DNA from: Panulirus ornatus
Taxonomy: Eukaryota > Arthropoda > Malacostraca > Decapoda > Palinuridae
DNA length: 64,000 nt
Direction: 5' to 3'
Assembly: GCF_036320965.1 (NCBI RefSeq)
Contig: NC_092269.1
Location: forward strand, 33,935,843 to 33,999,842
Part shown: positions 1 to 10,982 of the stretch, in pieces
Numbering within the stretch: the stretch's first letter is position 1
Layout of the letters: every line of letters starts with the position of its first letter
Translations under genes and position numbers: made by a program
The notes under the pieces: model-generated
Databases searched by the model: none
Seen by the model: the letters and a program-made list of their open reading frames with translations, nothing else
What the model was told of the DNA's origin: nothing

Positions 1-40
1 GGGGCTTCGCTGAAACCCTCCCAGGGGTAAGAGAGCTAGC

Positions 41-437
41 GAGGAGGAGGAGGGCGTAGTTGATGCAAAGGAGGAGGGCGTAGTTGATGCAGAGGAGGAG
101 GGCGTAGTTGAGGCAGAGGAGGAGGGCGTAGTTGATGGAGAGGAGGAGGGCGTAGTTGAGGCAGAGGAGGAGGGCGTAGTTGAGGCAGAGGAGGAGGGCG
201 TAGTTGATGGAGAGGAGGAGGGCGTAGTTGATGGAGAGGAGGAGGGCGTAGTTGATGCAGAGGAGGAGGGCGTAGTTGAGGCAGAGGAGGAGGGCGTAGT
301 TGATGGAGAGGAGGAGGGCGTAGTTGAGGCAGAGGAGGAGGGCGTAGTTGAGGCAGAGGAGGAGGGCGTAGTTGATGGAGAGGAGGAGGGCGTAGTTGAT
401 GCAGAGGAGGAGGGCGTAGTTGATGGAGAGGAGGAGG
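41..437. repeat. 24-bp minisatellite, about 17 copies
   Basis: The unit is GAGGAGGAGGGCGTAGTTGA plus a variable GCA or GGA ending. Units differ mainly at that position (gatgca, gatgga, gaggca), giving an interspersed variant pattern. Because 24 is a multiple of three, the minus strand reads open as an eight-residue Leu/Arg/Pro/Gln repeat, which I regard as non-coding. Confidence 0.95.
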
Positions 438-478
438 AATTCCTGGCATACCCTCTCTCCTTTTAGCTCCGTAGACTC

Positions 479-912
479 TTGGGTGTGATGGTACGACCCT
501 TGAGCACGGAGGTGGTACGACCCTTAGTTGTGATGGTACGACCCTTGAGCACGGAGGTGGTACGACCCTTAGTTGTGATGGTACGACCCTTGAGCACGGA
601 GGTGGTACGACCCTTAGTTGTGATGGTACGACCCTTGAGCACGGAGGTGGTACGACCCTTGAGCACGAAGGTACTACGACCCTTAGTTGTGATGGTACGA
701 CCCTTAGAGCACGGAGGTGGTACGACCCTTAGTTGTGATGGTACGACCCTTAGAGCACGGAGGTGTTACGACCCTTAGTTGTGATGGTACGACCCTTGAG
801 CACGGAGGTGTTACGACCCTTAGTTGTGATGGTACGACCCTTGAGCACGGAAGTACTACGACCCTTAGTTGTGATGGGACGACACTTGAGCACGACGGTA
901 CGACTCTTTACG
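479..912 (+). repeat. GTACGACCC-family array, 45-bp dimeric unit (locus 1)
   Basis: Each 45-bp unit is two related halves. One is GGTACGACCCTTGAGCACGG; the other is GTACGACCCTTAGTTGTGAT. Towards 850-910 the units decay to ACGACGGTACGACTC and the array fades into unique sequence. This is one of seven places in the window where the GTACGACCC core is tandemly repeated. Open frames across it follow from the period being a multiple of three. Confidence 0.93.
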
Positions 913-1183
913 CACGACGGCTTACCTTCAATACTGTCGTTTGGGGTCGTTTACGTCGTATAACTGTCGTATGACACTGTCTGCTCGTATATTGTTGGTA
1001 TAACACTGCCTGCCATTGCTGCGTCCCACAATGCAGAAACGTTCGAAAAGCTGAAAATTCCGGTTACAGTGCCCTCACATGTGGCCTTTACTGCGGTGGC
1101 GTTCGCGAAGGTGTGGGAAGAGACCTTGACACCTTCCCTGAATGGGAGGAAGTTCAGCTTGGATGACCTCGAAGTTGAAAGTT
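913..1183. other. Unique spacer, no gene recognised
   Basis: Single-copy sequence between two arrays. Residual GTCGT-rich decay of the upstream array runs to about 975. An open plus-strand stretch at 1069-1183 (CCCTCACATGTGGCC onwards) continues into the next array, and I recognise no domain in it. Confidence 0.5.
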
Positions 1184-1539
1184 GTGTGATTGAAGTGGCG
1201 TTCACTTCCTCTCCCCCCACAGCAAGTGTGATTGAAGTGGCGTTCACTTTCTCTCCCCCCACAGCAAGTGTGATTGAAGTGGCGTTCACTTCCTCTCCCC
1301 CCACAGCAAGTGTGATTGAAGTGGCGTTCACTTCCCCTCCCACACCACACAGCAAGTGTGATTGAAGTGGCGTTCACTTCCCCTCCCACACCACACAGCA
1401 AGTGTGATTGAAGTGGCGTTCACTTCCCCTCCCACACCACACAGCAAGTGTGATTGAAGTGGCGTTCACTTCCCCTCCCACACCACACAGCAAGTGTGAT
1501 TGAAGTGGCGTTCACTTCCCCTCCCACACCACACAGCAA
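1184..1539 (+). repeat. Two-subfamily minisatellite (3 x 42 bp, then 5 x 46 bp)
   Basis: All units start GTGTGATTGAAGTGGCGTTC. The first three end TCTCCCCCCACAGCAA (42 bp); the next five end CTCCCACACCACACAGCAA (46 bp). Counting 3x42 + 5x46 = 356 matches the observed span exactly. The clean switch between variants suggests two separate expansion episodes. Each unit ends in a pyrimidine run plus CAG, resembling a 3' splice site. Confidence 0.95.
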
Positions 1540-1626
1540 GCTTCCTTCCCTTGCATGGGTTAGGGCGGGTAGCCAAGTTAGCCGGTGTGGCGATGGGAGG
1601 CAATTATTAGCCCGTGTTGGGTTCTG

Positions 1627-2259
1627 GAAGGGGATTGGCCAGTCACTGTGGAAGGGGGATTGGCCAGTGATTGTGGAAGGGGGATTGGCCAGTGATTGTG
1701 GAAGGGGGTTGGCCAGTGATTGTGGAAGGGGGTTGGCCAGTGATTGTGGAAGGGGATTGGCCAGTGATTGTGGAAGGGGGATTGGCCAGTGATTGTGGAA
1801 GGGGGATTGGCCAGTGGTTGTGTAAGGGGATTGGCCAGTGATTGTGAGAGGAGGTTGGCCAGTGATTGTGGAAGGGGATTGGCCAGTGATTGTGGAAGGG
1901 CGATTGGCCAGTGATTGTGGAAGGGGGTTGGCCAGTGATTGTAGAAGGGGATTGGCCAGTGATTGTGGAAGGGGGTTGGCCAGTGATTGTGGAAGGGGGT
2001 TGGCCAGTGATTGTGGAAGGGGATTGGCCAGTCATTGTGGAAGGGGGTTGGCCAGTGGTTGTGTAAGGGGATTGGCCAGTGATTGTGGAAGGGGATTGGC
2101 CAGTGACTGTGGAAGGGGATTAGCCAGTGATTGTCGAAAGGGATTGGCCAGTGATTGTGGAAGGGGATTGGCCAGTGATTGTGGAAGGGGATTGGCTAGT
2201 GATTGTGGAAGGGGATTGGCCAGTGATTGTGGAAGGGGATTGGCCAGTCACTGGGAAGG
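1627..2259 (+). repeat. 24-25 bp minisatellite with ATTGGCC core, about 25 copies
   Basis: The unit is GGGATTGGCCAGTGATTGTG plus GAAGG. Every unit contains ATTGG, the reverse complement of a CCAAT box. Copies vary by G-run length and by sporadic changes such as gtggttgtgtaa and gagagg. Mixed 24 and 25 bp units break any single reading frame. Confidence 0.94.
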
Positions 2260-2316
2260 AGGGGGGGAGGAATTATGACCATTCATGGACGAGATGATTG
2301 GTCTAGGTTACGTTTT

Positions 2317-2545
2317 GATGATTGGCCAGTCATGGTAAGGGGTTTGACGTGTGTTTGTTGGGGGTGGTTTGGTGATTAGCCATTCATGGATGAGGGTATT
2401 AGCCTGTGTTAGGGGTCTGGTGATTGGCCAGTCATGGTAAAGGGGCTTTAACCTTTTTTTTGGGGGGGGGGAAGTGTGGTGATTAGCCATTCATGGATGA
2501 GGGAATTGGCCTGTGTTAGGAGCTGAGGATTGGCCCGTCGTGGGG
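2317..2545 (+). repeat. Two-copy imperfect repeat of about 100 bp related to the ATTGGCC array
   Basis: GTGATTGGCCAGTCATGGTAA recurs about 102 bp apart (near 2317 and 2420), each time followed by GATTAGCCATTCATGGATGAG. It carries the ATTGGCCAGT core of the preceding array, so it is probably an older, longer-period derivative. Confidence 0.7.
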
Positions 2546-2614
2546 AAGAGATTGGCCAGTCCTCCATGTAACCCGGGTCGTCCTGTGGCGTCTATGTGTG
2601 TGCGCGAGAGAGAG

Positions 2615-2617
<3 letters not shown>

Positions 2618-2666
<49 letters not shown>

Positions 2667-2762
2667 TACCCGTTCGTGCTTTACGTGAGGAGGGCACGTC
2701 TCATGCGTGTGGGGTGGTCGGGTAGAGGAGGGCACGTCTCATGCGTGTGGGGTGGTCGGGTG
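2618..2762. repeat. (GT)n tract and 38-bp tandem duplication
   Basis: A (GT)n run occupies 2618-2663. After a short spacer containing GTAATTACC, a 38-bp segment starting GAGGAGGGCACGTCTCATGC is repeated twice without change (2687-2762). Confidence 0.9.
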
Positions 2763-2904
2763 GGTATGTATAGGGGGAAGAGGGTGTGTGAATGGGGTTA
2801 TGATAGTTGAAGGGGAGGCGGGCAAAGGGGGAGGCAGCCACGTCATGTGTACGGGGATTAGGGGGATTTTGGGGGGAGGATAATAACGGGACCAGCATGG
2901 GAGT

Positions 2905-3199
2905 CGTTCCCCTCACCCACCCCCCCTTTCCCCTCACCCACCCCCCCTTTCCCCCCTTCCCCCCTCCCCTCCCGCTCCCCCTCCCCCCCCCAACATTCGT
3001 ACGGTTGCCGTCTTGGTCGTTCGTTCGTTCGTTCGTTCGTGTGTTCGTTATCGCTCGGGTATCCGTTCACCCGCGCCCCCCATTACCCCCACCCGGACGG
3101 TCAGACTCGGTTATCCGGCCACAACACGATCGGCGTATACGCGCGCGCGCCGGTTGCCGACCAGACGGACGGACGCTCGTACGCGCTTCTTCTTCTTCT

Positions 3200-3232
<33 letters not shown>

Positions 3233-3500
3233 ACGTCTATACCACGGAGGGATCGAATCACCTTAGCTGGCCACGCACGCATCCCAAAAATTTTTCCCGT
3301 TTTTTCTTTCCTTTTTTTTTTTTGTTCTAAGTTTACCAGAAGCTGACAAGCAAGGCAAACAAGAACAACAACAACAACAACAACAACAGAACCCCCCTCT
3401 CCCCCCCTCCCTCCCTCCTCCCTTCCTTCCCCCCCCCGCCAATCATCTTCCCTTCCCCCCCTCCCTTCCCCTCTTCCCCTCCCTCCCCCTTCCCCAGTAA
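2905..3500. repeat. Low-complexity pyrimidine block with C32 run
   Basis: The block has C-rich CACCC repeats (2905-2992), a short (TTCG)n run near 3020-3042, an uninterrupted run of 32 C at 3201-3232, (AAC)n at about 3360-3390 and a C/T-rich tract to about 3497. I see no gene in it. Confidence 0.85.
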
Positions 3501-3544
3501 AAAAAAAAAAAGACAGCTCTCTCAAAGCGTGATGGCGGAGAAAC

Positions 3545-3745
3545 GAGAGAGAGAGAGAGAGAGTCAGAGAGAGAGAGTTCACAGATGACCCCGGATGTGT
3601 GTGTGTGTGTGTGTGTGTGTGTGTCTGTGTCTGTGTGGACTGTGAGGGCTCCTCCTCCTCTTCCTCACTCGTCCGTGCGTCCGTCCGTGTTGACTCTCCC
3701 TCCCTCTCTCCCTCCCTCCTCCTTCCCTCCCTCCCTCCCTCCCCT
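3545..3745. repeat. (GA)n, (TG)n and (CCTC)n microsatellites
   Basis: An interrupted (GA)n occupies about 3545-3577, (TG)n 3596-3624, and a CCTC/CTTC-rich tract ends near 3742. Confidence 0.9.
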
Positions 3746-3857
3746 GTGGGCGCTGTGCTTGCTGTATCCCGTTGTAGATATCCCAGGAGTCATCTACCAC
3801 CCGACGGTAGACTCTTGTGGCCTCGTAGACGCGGCCAGAGAAGTCTCGACGCGTGTC

Positions 3858-3954
3858 GTTGTAGTAGTAGTTGTTGTTGAAGTAGTAGTAGTAGTAGTAG
3901 AAGTAGTAGTAGTAGTAGTAAGTGATAGTAGTAGTAGTAGTAGTAGTAGTAGTA

Positions 3955-4006
<52 letters not shown>

Positions 4007-4041
4007 TCAAGTAGTAGTAGTAGTAAGTAGTAGTAGTAGTA

Positions 4042-4105
<64 letters not shown>

Positions 4106-4144
4106 TAGTTCAAGTAGTAGTAGTAGTAAGTAGTAGTAGTAGTA

Positions 4145-4186
<42 letters not shown>

Positions 4187-4253
4187 ATAGTTCAAGTAGT
4201 AGTAGTAGTAAGTAGTAGTAGTAGTAGAAGTAGTAGTAGTAGTAGTAGGAGTA
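3858..4253. repeat. (GTA)n microsatellite with higher-order interruptions, about 395 bp
   Basis: GTA/TAG triplets run almost without break, interrupted at recurring spacing by AGTTCAAGTAG, AAGTAGAAGTAG and GTGGTA. The recurrence of the same interruptions roughly every 95-105 bp points to duplication of larger blocks. Confidence 0.93.
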
Positions 4254-4275
4254 ATTAACCTTGAATAAGATGGGG

Positions 4276-4277
<2 letters not shown>

Positions 4278-4354
<77 letters not shown>

Positions 4355-4437
4355 GATGTAAATTAACGACAGGAGCGACTTTCTTTCGTGTGTACGTAAA
4401 TTCTTGTGTAAATCGACTCGAATGGTTTCCGCATGTT

Positions 4438-4527
<90 letters not shown>

Positions 4528-4530
4528 CTC
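4278..4530. repeat. (AT)n, then (TC)n and (TATC)n tracts
   Basis: Perfect (AT)n covers 4278-4353. After 86 bp of unique sequence, (TC)n runs 4440-4508 and passes into (TATC)n to about 4530. Confidence 0.95.
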
Positions 4531-4861
4531 TCTTCGTAAGCATATCATTTGCTTTTCGTCCGCTCGCTCCTCCGTCTGCTGGTCTGAAAGCGAAGGTAAC
4601 GGGCACAGCGGCCCTCCCGTCATCTCCCCTGGGGGCGGCCTCGGGGAGTGGGTAGTTGGGTAGGAATGGGGAAGAGGAGGGATGGGTGGGTGGATGGGAG
4701 AGAGAGAGTGTGGGAGGCAGGTATTAGGAAAGTAACAGGATTCGGACGCGTTGATAAGTGGTCTGTGGGGATGGGTGTTGTTGCTTGGGGTGTGTGTGTG
4801 TGTGGAAGTCTTGGCCAGGTGTGTACATACGCCCACCTCATCCTTGAGGATCTAGCAGTCG

Positions 4862-4930
4862 TCTACCCCCCCCCCCCTCCCATCTACCAGTCGTCTACCC
4901 CCCGATCTACCAGTCGTCTACCCCCCGATG
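4862..4930. repeat. Three-copy repeat of about 22 bp, CTACCAGTCGTCTACCCCC
   Basis: Three consecutive units vary in C-run length. The last runs into GATGGTCTACGTAGATG. Confidence 0.8.
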
Positions 4931-5122
4931 GTCTACGTAGATGTTTTTTTTTCTCTTACAATCTTGGAACGACGCGTCTTTTTTAAAAACGACTGCTCCG
5001 TGTCGTGTAGCACCGCCAGTGGGCTACGTTCTGACGGACTGTCGTTGTTTTGTTGAAATGTAGTGATTACGTGACTGGTGAGAAGAAAAATAATGATCTC
5101 TTGTATTTATATATTCGTCTTT

Positions 5123-5450
5123 GCGTCATGTCTGTGTCGCAAAGTGATACACGAGAGCGGGCGTGAGGCGTCCGTTGCGTCATGTCTTGTGTCGCAGTGA
5201 TACACGAGAGCGAGCGTGAGGCGTCCGTTGCGTCATGTCTTATGTCGCAAAGTGATACACGAGAGCGGGCGTGAGGCGTCCGTTGCGTCATGTCTTGTGT
5301 CGCAGTGATACACGAGAGCGGGCGTGAGGCGTCCGTTGCGTCGTGTCTTGTGTCGCGAAGTGATACACGAGAGCGGGCGTGAGGCGTCCGTTGCGTCAAG
5401 TCTGTGTCGCAAAGAAAGACACGAGAGCGTGCGTGAGGCGTCCGTTGCGT
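5123..5450 (+). repeat. 55-57 bp minisatellite, six copies
   Basis: The unit begins GCGTCATGTCTTGTGTCGC and continues with GATACACGAGAGCGGGCG and TGAGGCGTCCGTT. Alternate copies carry or lack the two bases in cgcAAagtg, and the last copy is diverged (aaagaaagac). Confidence 0.93.
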
Positions 5451-5539
5451 CCGTACTTGCGTATTCATCATGTTGCGTAGCGGTACTCAGGACCCCCGCT
5501 CGAAGGCGTCAGCGATACCTGCAGGATACCACGACTGTT

Positions 5540-5965
5540 AGCCGGGCCTCCTCCTCCTCCTCCTCCTCCTCCGCCATCTCCTCGAGGGAACTACGCCGTT
5601 CTTCCCGTTCGACTCCATCGTCAGGTCCCTCCTCCTCCTGGAGGGCTTCCGCTCAAACCCCGGTCCGTCCTCCCGCTCTTAACTGTTCCCCCCCAGATCA
5701 ATCCAGTTCCCAGAGGGGCGAGGCCAGTGTTGTGGTTTTGACCGGGTTGGGAATTTTCTGTATCTCGTTCTACTGTTCGATGTGTGCTGTAGCGGCGGCC
5801 GTGTGGCGAGGGTGGGAGGGGATGCTGTCTGTGGTGGTGTGGTGCATGACCCACCGTGTGCAGTGTCCCATGGGTCTGTTGGCGATTGTTGCTCGTCATA
5901 CTCACGCAACGGTAATCGTCTTTGGTGGCTGGTCGCATCCCGCTTTGCTGTCGTGGTTGTATCTG
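5540..5965. other. Moderately unique spacer, no gene recognised
   Basis: A short (CTC)n at 5548-5572 is followed by about 390 bp of non-repetitive sequence. It is open on the plus strand as part of a frame spanning 5324-5974, but the N-terminal part is the upstream minisatellite and I recognise no motif in the remainder. Confidence 0.4.
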
Positions 5966-6070
5966 TTGTGGTAGGTAGGGAGAGGAGCCTTCTGGTTTTC
6001 TGTCTTGTCTTCGTCTGTTGTGGTAGGTAGGGAGAGGAGCCTTCTGGTTAGCTGCCTTGTCTTCGTCTGT
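5966..6070 (+). repeat. Two-copy repeat of about 52 bp
   Basis: TTGTGGTAGGTAGGGAGAGG is followed by AGCCTTCTGGTT and a TGTCTTCGTCTG ending. The unit is present twice with a few substitutions. Confidence 0.85.
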
Positions 6071-6099
6071 TACAGATTAGTAGGTAAGGTCGCTATGAC

Positions 6100-6275
6100 T
6101 GCCTTCCAACAGATTACTTCCTCATAGACCATCAGATCTTCTCTTATCTGGATTTCCCATGTGCTGTCCTCCAGCAGATAACCTCGTCGTAGACCATCAG
6201 ATCTTCTCTTATCTGGCTTTCCTTTGTACTGTCCTCCGGCAGATAACCTCGTCATAGACCATCAGGTCCTGGGAC
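6100..6275 (+). repeat. AGACCATC-family repeat (locus 1), three copies of about 70 bp
   Basis: Each copy contains CAGATAACCTCGTCGTAGAC, then CATCAGATCTTCTC and a CTGTCCTCC segment. Related copies occur singly at about 14,410-14,515 and about 31,045-31,140 (opposite strand), and as a shorter core in the array at 23,105-23,350. Confidence 0.85.
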
Positions 6276-6353
6276 AAGAGTCTCTCCTATTCACTGATGC
6301 ATTCGTGAAACCACTTGTCTTAACTCGAGATGTCTACAGATGATCAGAACGGC

Positions 6354-6356
<3 letters not shown>

Positions 6357-6392
<36 letters not shown>

Positions 6393-6773
6393 TGGTGTTA
6401 GCAAGGTAACAAGGCTTGGCTGTCAGTCTCCATTGGCCCCAGTCAGTTGGCAGGATAGTGTGTGTGTGTGCCGAGAACACTCATGTCTAAGTCTGATGTC
6501 CACACCACATGCTTGTTATCAGCTTATTTATCGACTTCGCACATTCCTGCACGCTAACCACCTCCCCTCTCTCCGCCTTACTCCCCACGGTGTGTGTGTG
6601 GGGGGAGAGAGAGAGAGTGTGGTGGTGTTGTGTTAGATTCCTATCTCTTTTGTTGATATTCTTGTTCTCGTCCCTCACTGAGTGCCCACGATAACCTAAG
6701 AGTCTTGTCCTTTTCCTCTCATTTGATAGCCAGGTAGATAGCCCCAGTCTCTCGCTGATAACCTAGTTTTACC

Positions 6774-6835
<62 letters not shown>

Positions 6836-6890
6836 ATATCCTGGTCGACAGCCCCAAGTCTCTCACTGATAGCTTGGTCCTCCCAACCCA
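6357..6890. repeat. (AC)n tracts and a degenerate repeat of about 55 bp
   Basis: (AC)n occupies 6357-6389 and 6776-6831. Around the second tract, GATAGCCCCAGTCTCTCGC at about 6737 and ACAGCCCCAAGTCTCTCAC at about 6849 are diverged copies of one unit, so the tract sits inside or between old repeats. Confidence 0.8.
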
Positions 6891-6909
6891 CCCGCCCACC
6901 CGCACACAC

Positions 6910-7725
6910 AGACACCGTTACAGTTGAGTGTTACCAGTTACAGTTGAGTTACCATAAGTAGCTGTGCTTGACCCACCGTCCTGTGGCAGCCTGTCGTGTC
7001 TGTAAGTAAGCTTCGCGCCCCCCTTTCCATCTCTCGCCCAAAAGCTTTGAAACGTTTAGCGAAGTTAACTTTACAGCTGTCTGGGTGGTGTGGGAAGAAG
7101 TAGCCCAGAGAGGGTGAACTGGCCTCTCCCTTAAAACCCGGGGGAGGTCAGTCTTGAGCCACGTGCTTGCAGACCAGCTCGTTACCAGATCGTGTGTGTT
7201 CAGTTTTACGACCCCCCGAGGTATTTATATGACCCTTTGAACTGACCCCCTTGAGGCAGAGGCCATGCCATCGCGTTCAAGGGCACAAGATCAGTCTGCA
7301 ATCTATCGAAAAAAGAACTTGGGTTGACCCTTTTGCCCCTGAACGGAACATTAACCCAGAACTGTAATGACCACCGGGAGGCTAATGAGTAGTTAGCGTT
7401 CGGGTTATTTATACCGGGCTGTTTGTGTATGCCCTCCTGGTCGGCTGCTGCATGGCTGGCCGGCTCGCTCGCTCGCTCGCTCGTCCACTGTGAGTACCCT
7501 CTCGTCTTTAGCCCTTTGTTGGGGTCTTGTGGGCCGTTCTTTTAACAGGCTTATCGCCCGCTCGAGTTATGCATCTGGTTTGGCGTCTTCAGGTATTCCC
7601 TCCTCCTCCTCCTCCTCCTCCTAACTGTTCTCTCTAACTGTTCGTCCAGTCCAGATGCCCCTCTGCGTAAGACGTATATTGGGCCGAAATTGTAGGTGAT
7701 TATGCGCGTCTTCCGTCAACGACCA
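6910..7725. other. Unique sequence with TATA-like motifs, no supported gene
   Basis: About 800 bp is mostly non-repetitive. It contains two TATTTATA strings (near 7222 and 7406). After the second come an ATG near 7451, a (GCTC)n run and a GTGAGTAC donor-like string near 7488. The ATG frame closes within 14 codons. This may be random; I do not call a promoter. Confidence 0.3.
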
Positions 7726-7885
7726 TTTTGGATATGTACTCTTACTCCTTTTTTTTTTTTTTTACTTTTTCTTTTTTTTTTTTAGTGTGGATTGACGGGG
7801 TGGCGTTAAGACGAGAGCATAAGTGTTATCGCCCGAGTGTAACTGCTGGTCTGGGAAGGCCCTTGGGGCGCCACACGCCCTTGCT

Positions 7886-7888
<3 letters not shown>

Positions 7889-7945
<57 letters not shown>
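7889..7945. repeat. (AC)n microsatellite
   Basis: Perfect alternating AC, about 57 bp. Confidence 0.95.
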
Positions 7946-7948
<3 letters not shown>

Positions 7949-8027
7949 TTTCGCCATCAAGGCAACGGGAGAACCCACACCTGTTAGTGCCAGGAAGTGC
8001 TTTGTAACCCCTTTTGGTACGACGGGG

Positions 8028-8435
8028 CCACCAGCCACTGCAGTAGGATGCGACGGGGCGATACCTGGAGCACTATGCGACGGGGCGACACCTGCAGTAG
8101 GATGAGGCGGGGCGAACCCTGCAGTACGATGCGACGGGGCCACACCTGCAGTACGATGCGACGGGTTGACACCTACAGTAGGATGCGACGGGGCCACACC
8201 TACAGTAGGATGCGACGGGGCCACACCGGCAGTACGATGCGGCGGGGCCACACCTGCAGTACGATGCGACGGGGCCACACCTACAGTAGGATGCGACGGG
8301 GCCACACCGACAGTACGATGCGGCGGGGCCACACCTGCAGTAGGATGCGGCGGGGCCACACCTGCAGTAGGATGCGGCGGGGCCACACCTGCAGTAGGAT
8401 GCGGCGGGGCCACACCTGCAGTAGGATGCGACGGG
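8028..8435 (+). repeat. 27-bp minisatellite, about 15 copies
   Basis: The unit is GCAGTAGGATGCGACGGGGC plus CACACCT. Variation is limited to GTAGG versus GTACG, GACGG versus GGCGG, and cctgcagt versus cctacagt. The period of 27 keeps several frames open, which explains 100-200 residue repetitive ORFs on both strands. The last units lead into a TGACCTGACC-containing segment (8518-8570). Confidence 0.95.
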
Positions 8436-8506
8436 GGTTTTGTCAAGCCCAACAGTACGACATGCCTGAGCCCGACCGACCGATAAACAACCCGTGGATG
8501 TGATTG

Positions 8507-8610
8507 TCTGGAGTTGCGACCTGACCCTTAACTTAAGAGGTCAGGTCTGGGGGGGCCAGGTCATCGTAACCAAGGGGTTCGTAAAACGTGGTTCGTGCCA
8601 CAGGTGGTCA
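8507..8610 (+). repeat. TGACC/GGTCA inverted-repeat module (locus 1)
   Basis: GACCTGACCCTTAACTTAAG is followed by AGGTCAGGTC, then CCAGGTCATCGTAACCAAGG and GGTTCGTAAAACG. The CCAAGGGGTTCGTAA end resembles CCAAGGGTCGTAACACC at 56,712, next to the same kind of inverted repeat there. Confidence 0.6.
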
Positions 8611-8712
8611 GGACGATGTGGGATGGTCCATCCCAACAACAGACCATCCCCACACAAACCACTGGCTAGTGGAGGGGCCTGGCTAGCAGTTATGCTCCTT
8701 GTCGCCCCGGGC

Positions 8713-8713
<1 letters not shown>

Positions 8714-8750
<37 letters not shown>

Positions 8751-8765
8751 CGGGGGGGGGGGGGT
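8714..8765. repeat. (GT)n followed by G-run
   Basis: (GT)n at 8714-8748 runs into GGCGGGGGGGGGGGGTT, a G-rich end of about 15 bases. Confidence 0.9.
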
Positions 8766-8779
8766 TGGTCATCCTGCTG

Positions 8780-9500
8780 GTGGTCGTTCCGTCACCTGCT
8801 CTCTCTCTCTCTTCTGGTGCTGGAGGGGGCAGTGTGCACCGTGGCTGGGGGAGAGGTTGTGGGTTGGTTTGATTAACACTCGTCAGGTTGTAGCATATCA
8901 GGGGCTCTTGGGGAGAAACCTAGGGGAGCTAGACCCTTAGGGAGGGGCCGCCGCCTCCCTTTGGGGGTGGGGGAACAATCTTGAGCCGGAGGAGGACCCT
9001 GGGGTGGATAATACTGGGGGAGAAAGCTCAGGGGAGCTGGGGGACTTCAACAGGGGGATGACTTGGTTAACCTGGACTGGTCAGTGTCACTTGTTGATGC
9101 TTTCCCAAGGCTCCAGGTCAGGAAGGGGATGACAGCGAGAGAGTGAGTGCTAAACGTGTGAGGTGGGGAGGATCATGGGAAGCGGGGAAGGGAATGCATG
9201 GGGAGCACATGCATTGGGGGTGAGGGGAGGGAATCGTTGGGGAGCATAGAAGGTGAGGGCTAGGGAGAGAGGGGGCTTTGATAGTGGGAAGCTTAGGCCA
9301 TTATTTGGGCAGGATCGTAATGGAGTCTATACCTCATTTTCAAGAATTTTTTATTCATTCCTTTTTTTTTTCTCTCTTTTTATTGATTCGATTATTTATT
9401 CATGTGATCTGAAATGTCTGTTTGGGGGGCAGGATAGTGCTATCTGGAGAGGAGGAGGAGGGAAAAAAAGAATATATCGTCACCGTTCCCAAGGATGTTG
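8780..9500. other. Unique, G-rich spacer, no gene recognised
   Basis: Non-repetitive sequence with GGGGGAG clusters and a T-rich stretch near 9341-9400. I see no convincing splice-flanked open frame. Confidence 0.4.
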
Positions 9501-9504
9501 TTCT

Positions 9505-9613
9505 TTTTCAGGTCCGTGTGTTCTTCTTCAGGTCCGTGTGTTCTTCTTCAGGTCCATGTGTTCTTCAGGTCCGTGTGTTCTTCTTCAGGTCCGTGTGTTC
9601 TTCTTCAGGTCCG
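9505..9613 (+). repeat. 20-bp minisatellite TTCTTCTTCAGGTCCGTGTG, five to six copies
   Basis: Units are nearly identical, with one short copy lacking a TTC. Each contains a TTCTTCAG|GT string that looks like a splice acceptor fused to a donor-like GT. Confidence 0.9.
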
Positions 9614-9765
9614 GTCGCACGGGGGTGGAGGAGATGATCGCATCTAAATCCTCTAGTGGCCCCGCCTGCAGCGCAGGACGCGTTCGCTACTTGTCTGCGG
9701 CGAGGAGTTTTGATACTGTAGTATTAATTACACGTCTGACGGGTCTGGCGGCCTGGGAACAGGTC

Positions 9766-9769
<4 letters not shown>

Positions 9770-9829
<60 letters not shown>
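9770..9829. repeat. (TC)n microsatellite
   Basis: Perfect TC alternation, about 60 bp. Confidence 0.95.
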
Positions 9830-9831
<2 letters not shown>

Positions 9832-9834
9832 CTG

Positions 9835-10949
9835 TGGCCATGATAAACTGGTCAGATGCCGTCGTCTATCCCTCTGGCTCTCGGTTCTCATGCACAGCGA
9901 ACGCCATCCACTGCGCTGTGTGGTATGACGGGTGGGTGGGTTGGTGTGGTGTTCGGTCGCGCCCCCTCCTCCCATCATCATCCCACCCTCACCCCACCCC
10001 GGTCTTCGCGGACGTAACGGTAATTAACATTTCAATGAGTCGTGTGGTCGTCGCCCCAGCGGCACCACCCAGCTGTCGTGGAGGAGTCGCCAAGAGCCAC
10101 CTGACGGAGGAGGTGTTGAAGGATGGGGGTGGTGGTGTTTGTTGATCAGGTGTTGCCGGAGGGTTGGGGTTCGGGGGAGGTGGGGGAAGGAGAGGTTGGC
10201 GGCCGGACCTCCAGGGGCGACATGGTGTCTTACCACGGACCCGGCAATGGCGTCGCGGACCACTGCAGACGCTGGACGGTACTCCTTTAATCTCATGAGG
10301 GTGCGATTCGCCCGCCATGGCGATGGGGCAGCGACCCTTACCGCGGTGGGAGGGGAGAGGGAGGTCGGTCGGCCGGCTGGTGCAGGAGGAGGAGGAGGAG
10401 GCTGGGCCAGGGCCATGTAGGGAGGGGGTTAGGTGGTGGTTTAGCAGCACGCGATCCTCATTTGTTTAAAGTGCCGAAACGATGGTTTCCAGACCTTCCT
10501 CTTGAGTGACTGATTCTTTAAAGGGTTGGTGATGGTATCTGCCTCCGCCTCTATGTATTTTTCGAGGCGCCGACTGTAATTTTCTCTTCCTCTTCCTCCT
10601 CCTCCTCCTCCTCCTCCTCCTCCTTCTCCTTCTTCTTCTGCTTCTTCCACGCGAGAGCTTAGGGGGTGAGAGAGGAGAGGAGGAGGAGGAGGAGGAGGTT
10701 AATATTTGCGTTTTGCGAGGTCATGTTTTGTGTCGCGCCCGCGTCTTCAAATGGGAGTAAAATCTCCCAAAACATCGGGAGGAACCTGCTGGAGGAGGAT
10801 GGACCCCCGTCTACCGCAGGGAGAGGTTGCCTCGCCCCGGACGAAGGGAGGAGAGATAAGCACGCGTAAACCATACCATTAAGAGCAGCGGAGAAGAGGA
10901 ATGCTCTTGAAATTTCTTCTCCTCTTGGTGAAACGGATCGTGGCTTGGG

Positions 10950-10982
<33 letters not shown>

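Noticed and set aside
7400..7495. TATTTATA, ATG and GTGAGT as promoter plus first exon
   Set aside because: The ATG frame closes after 14 codons and the (GCTC)n run explains much of the open sequence; nothing supports transcription.
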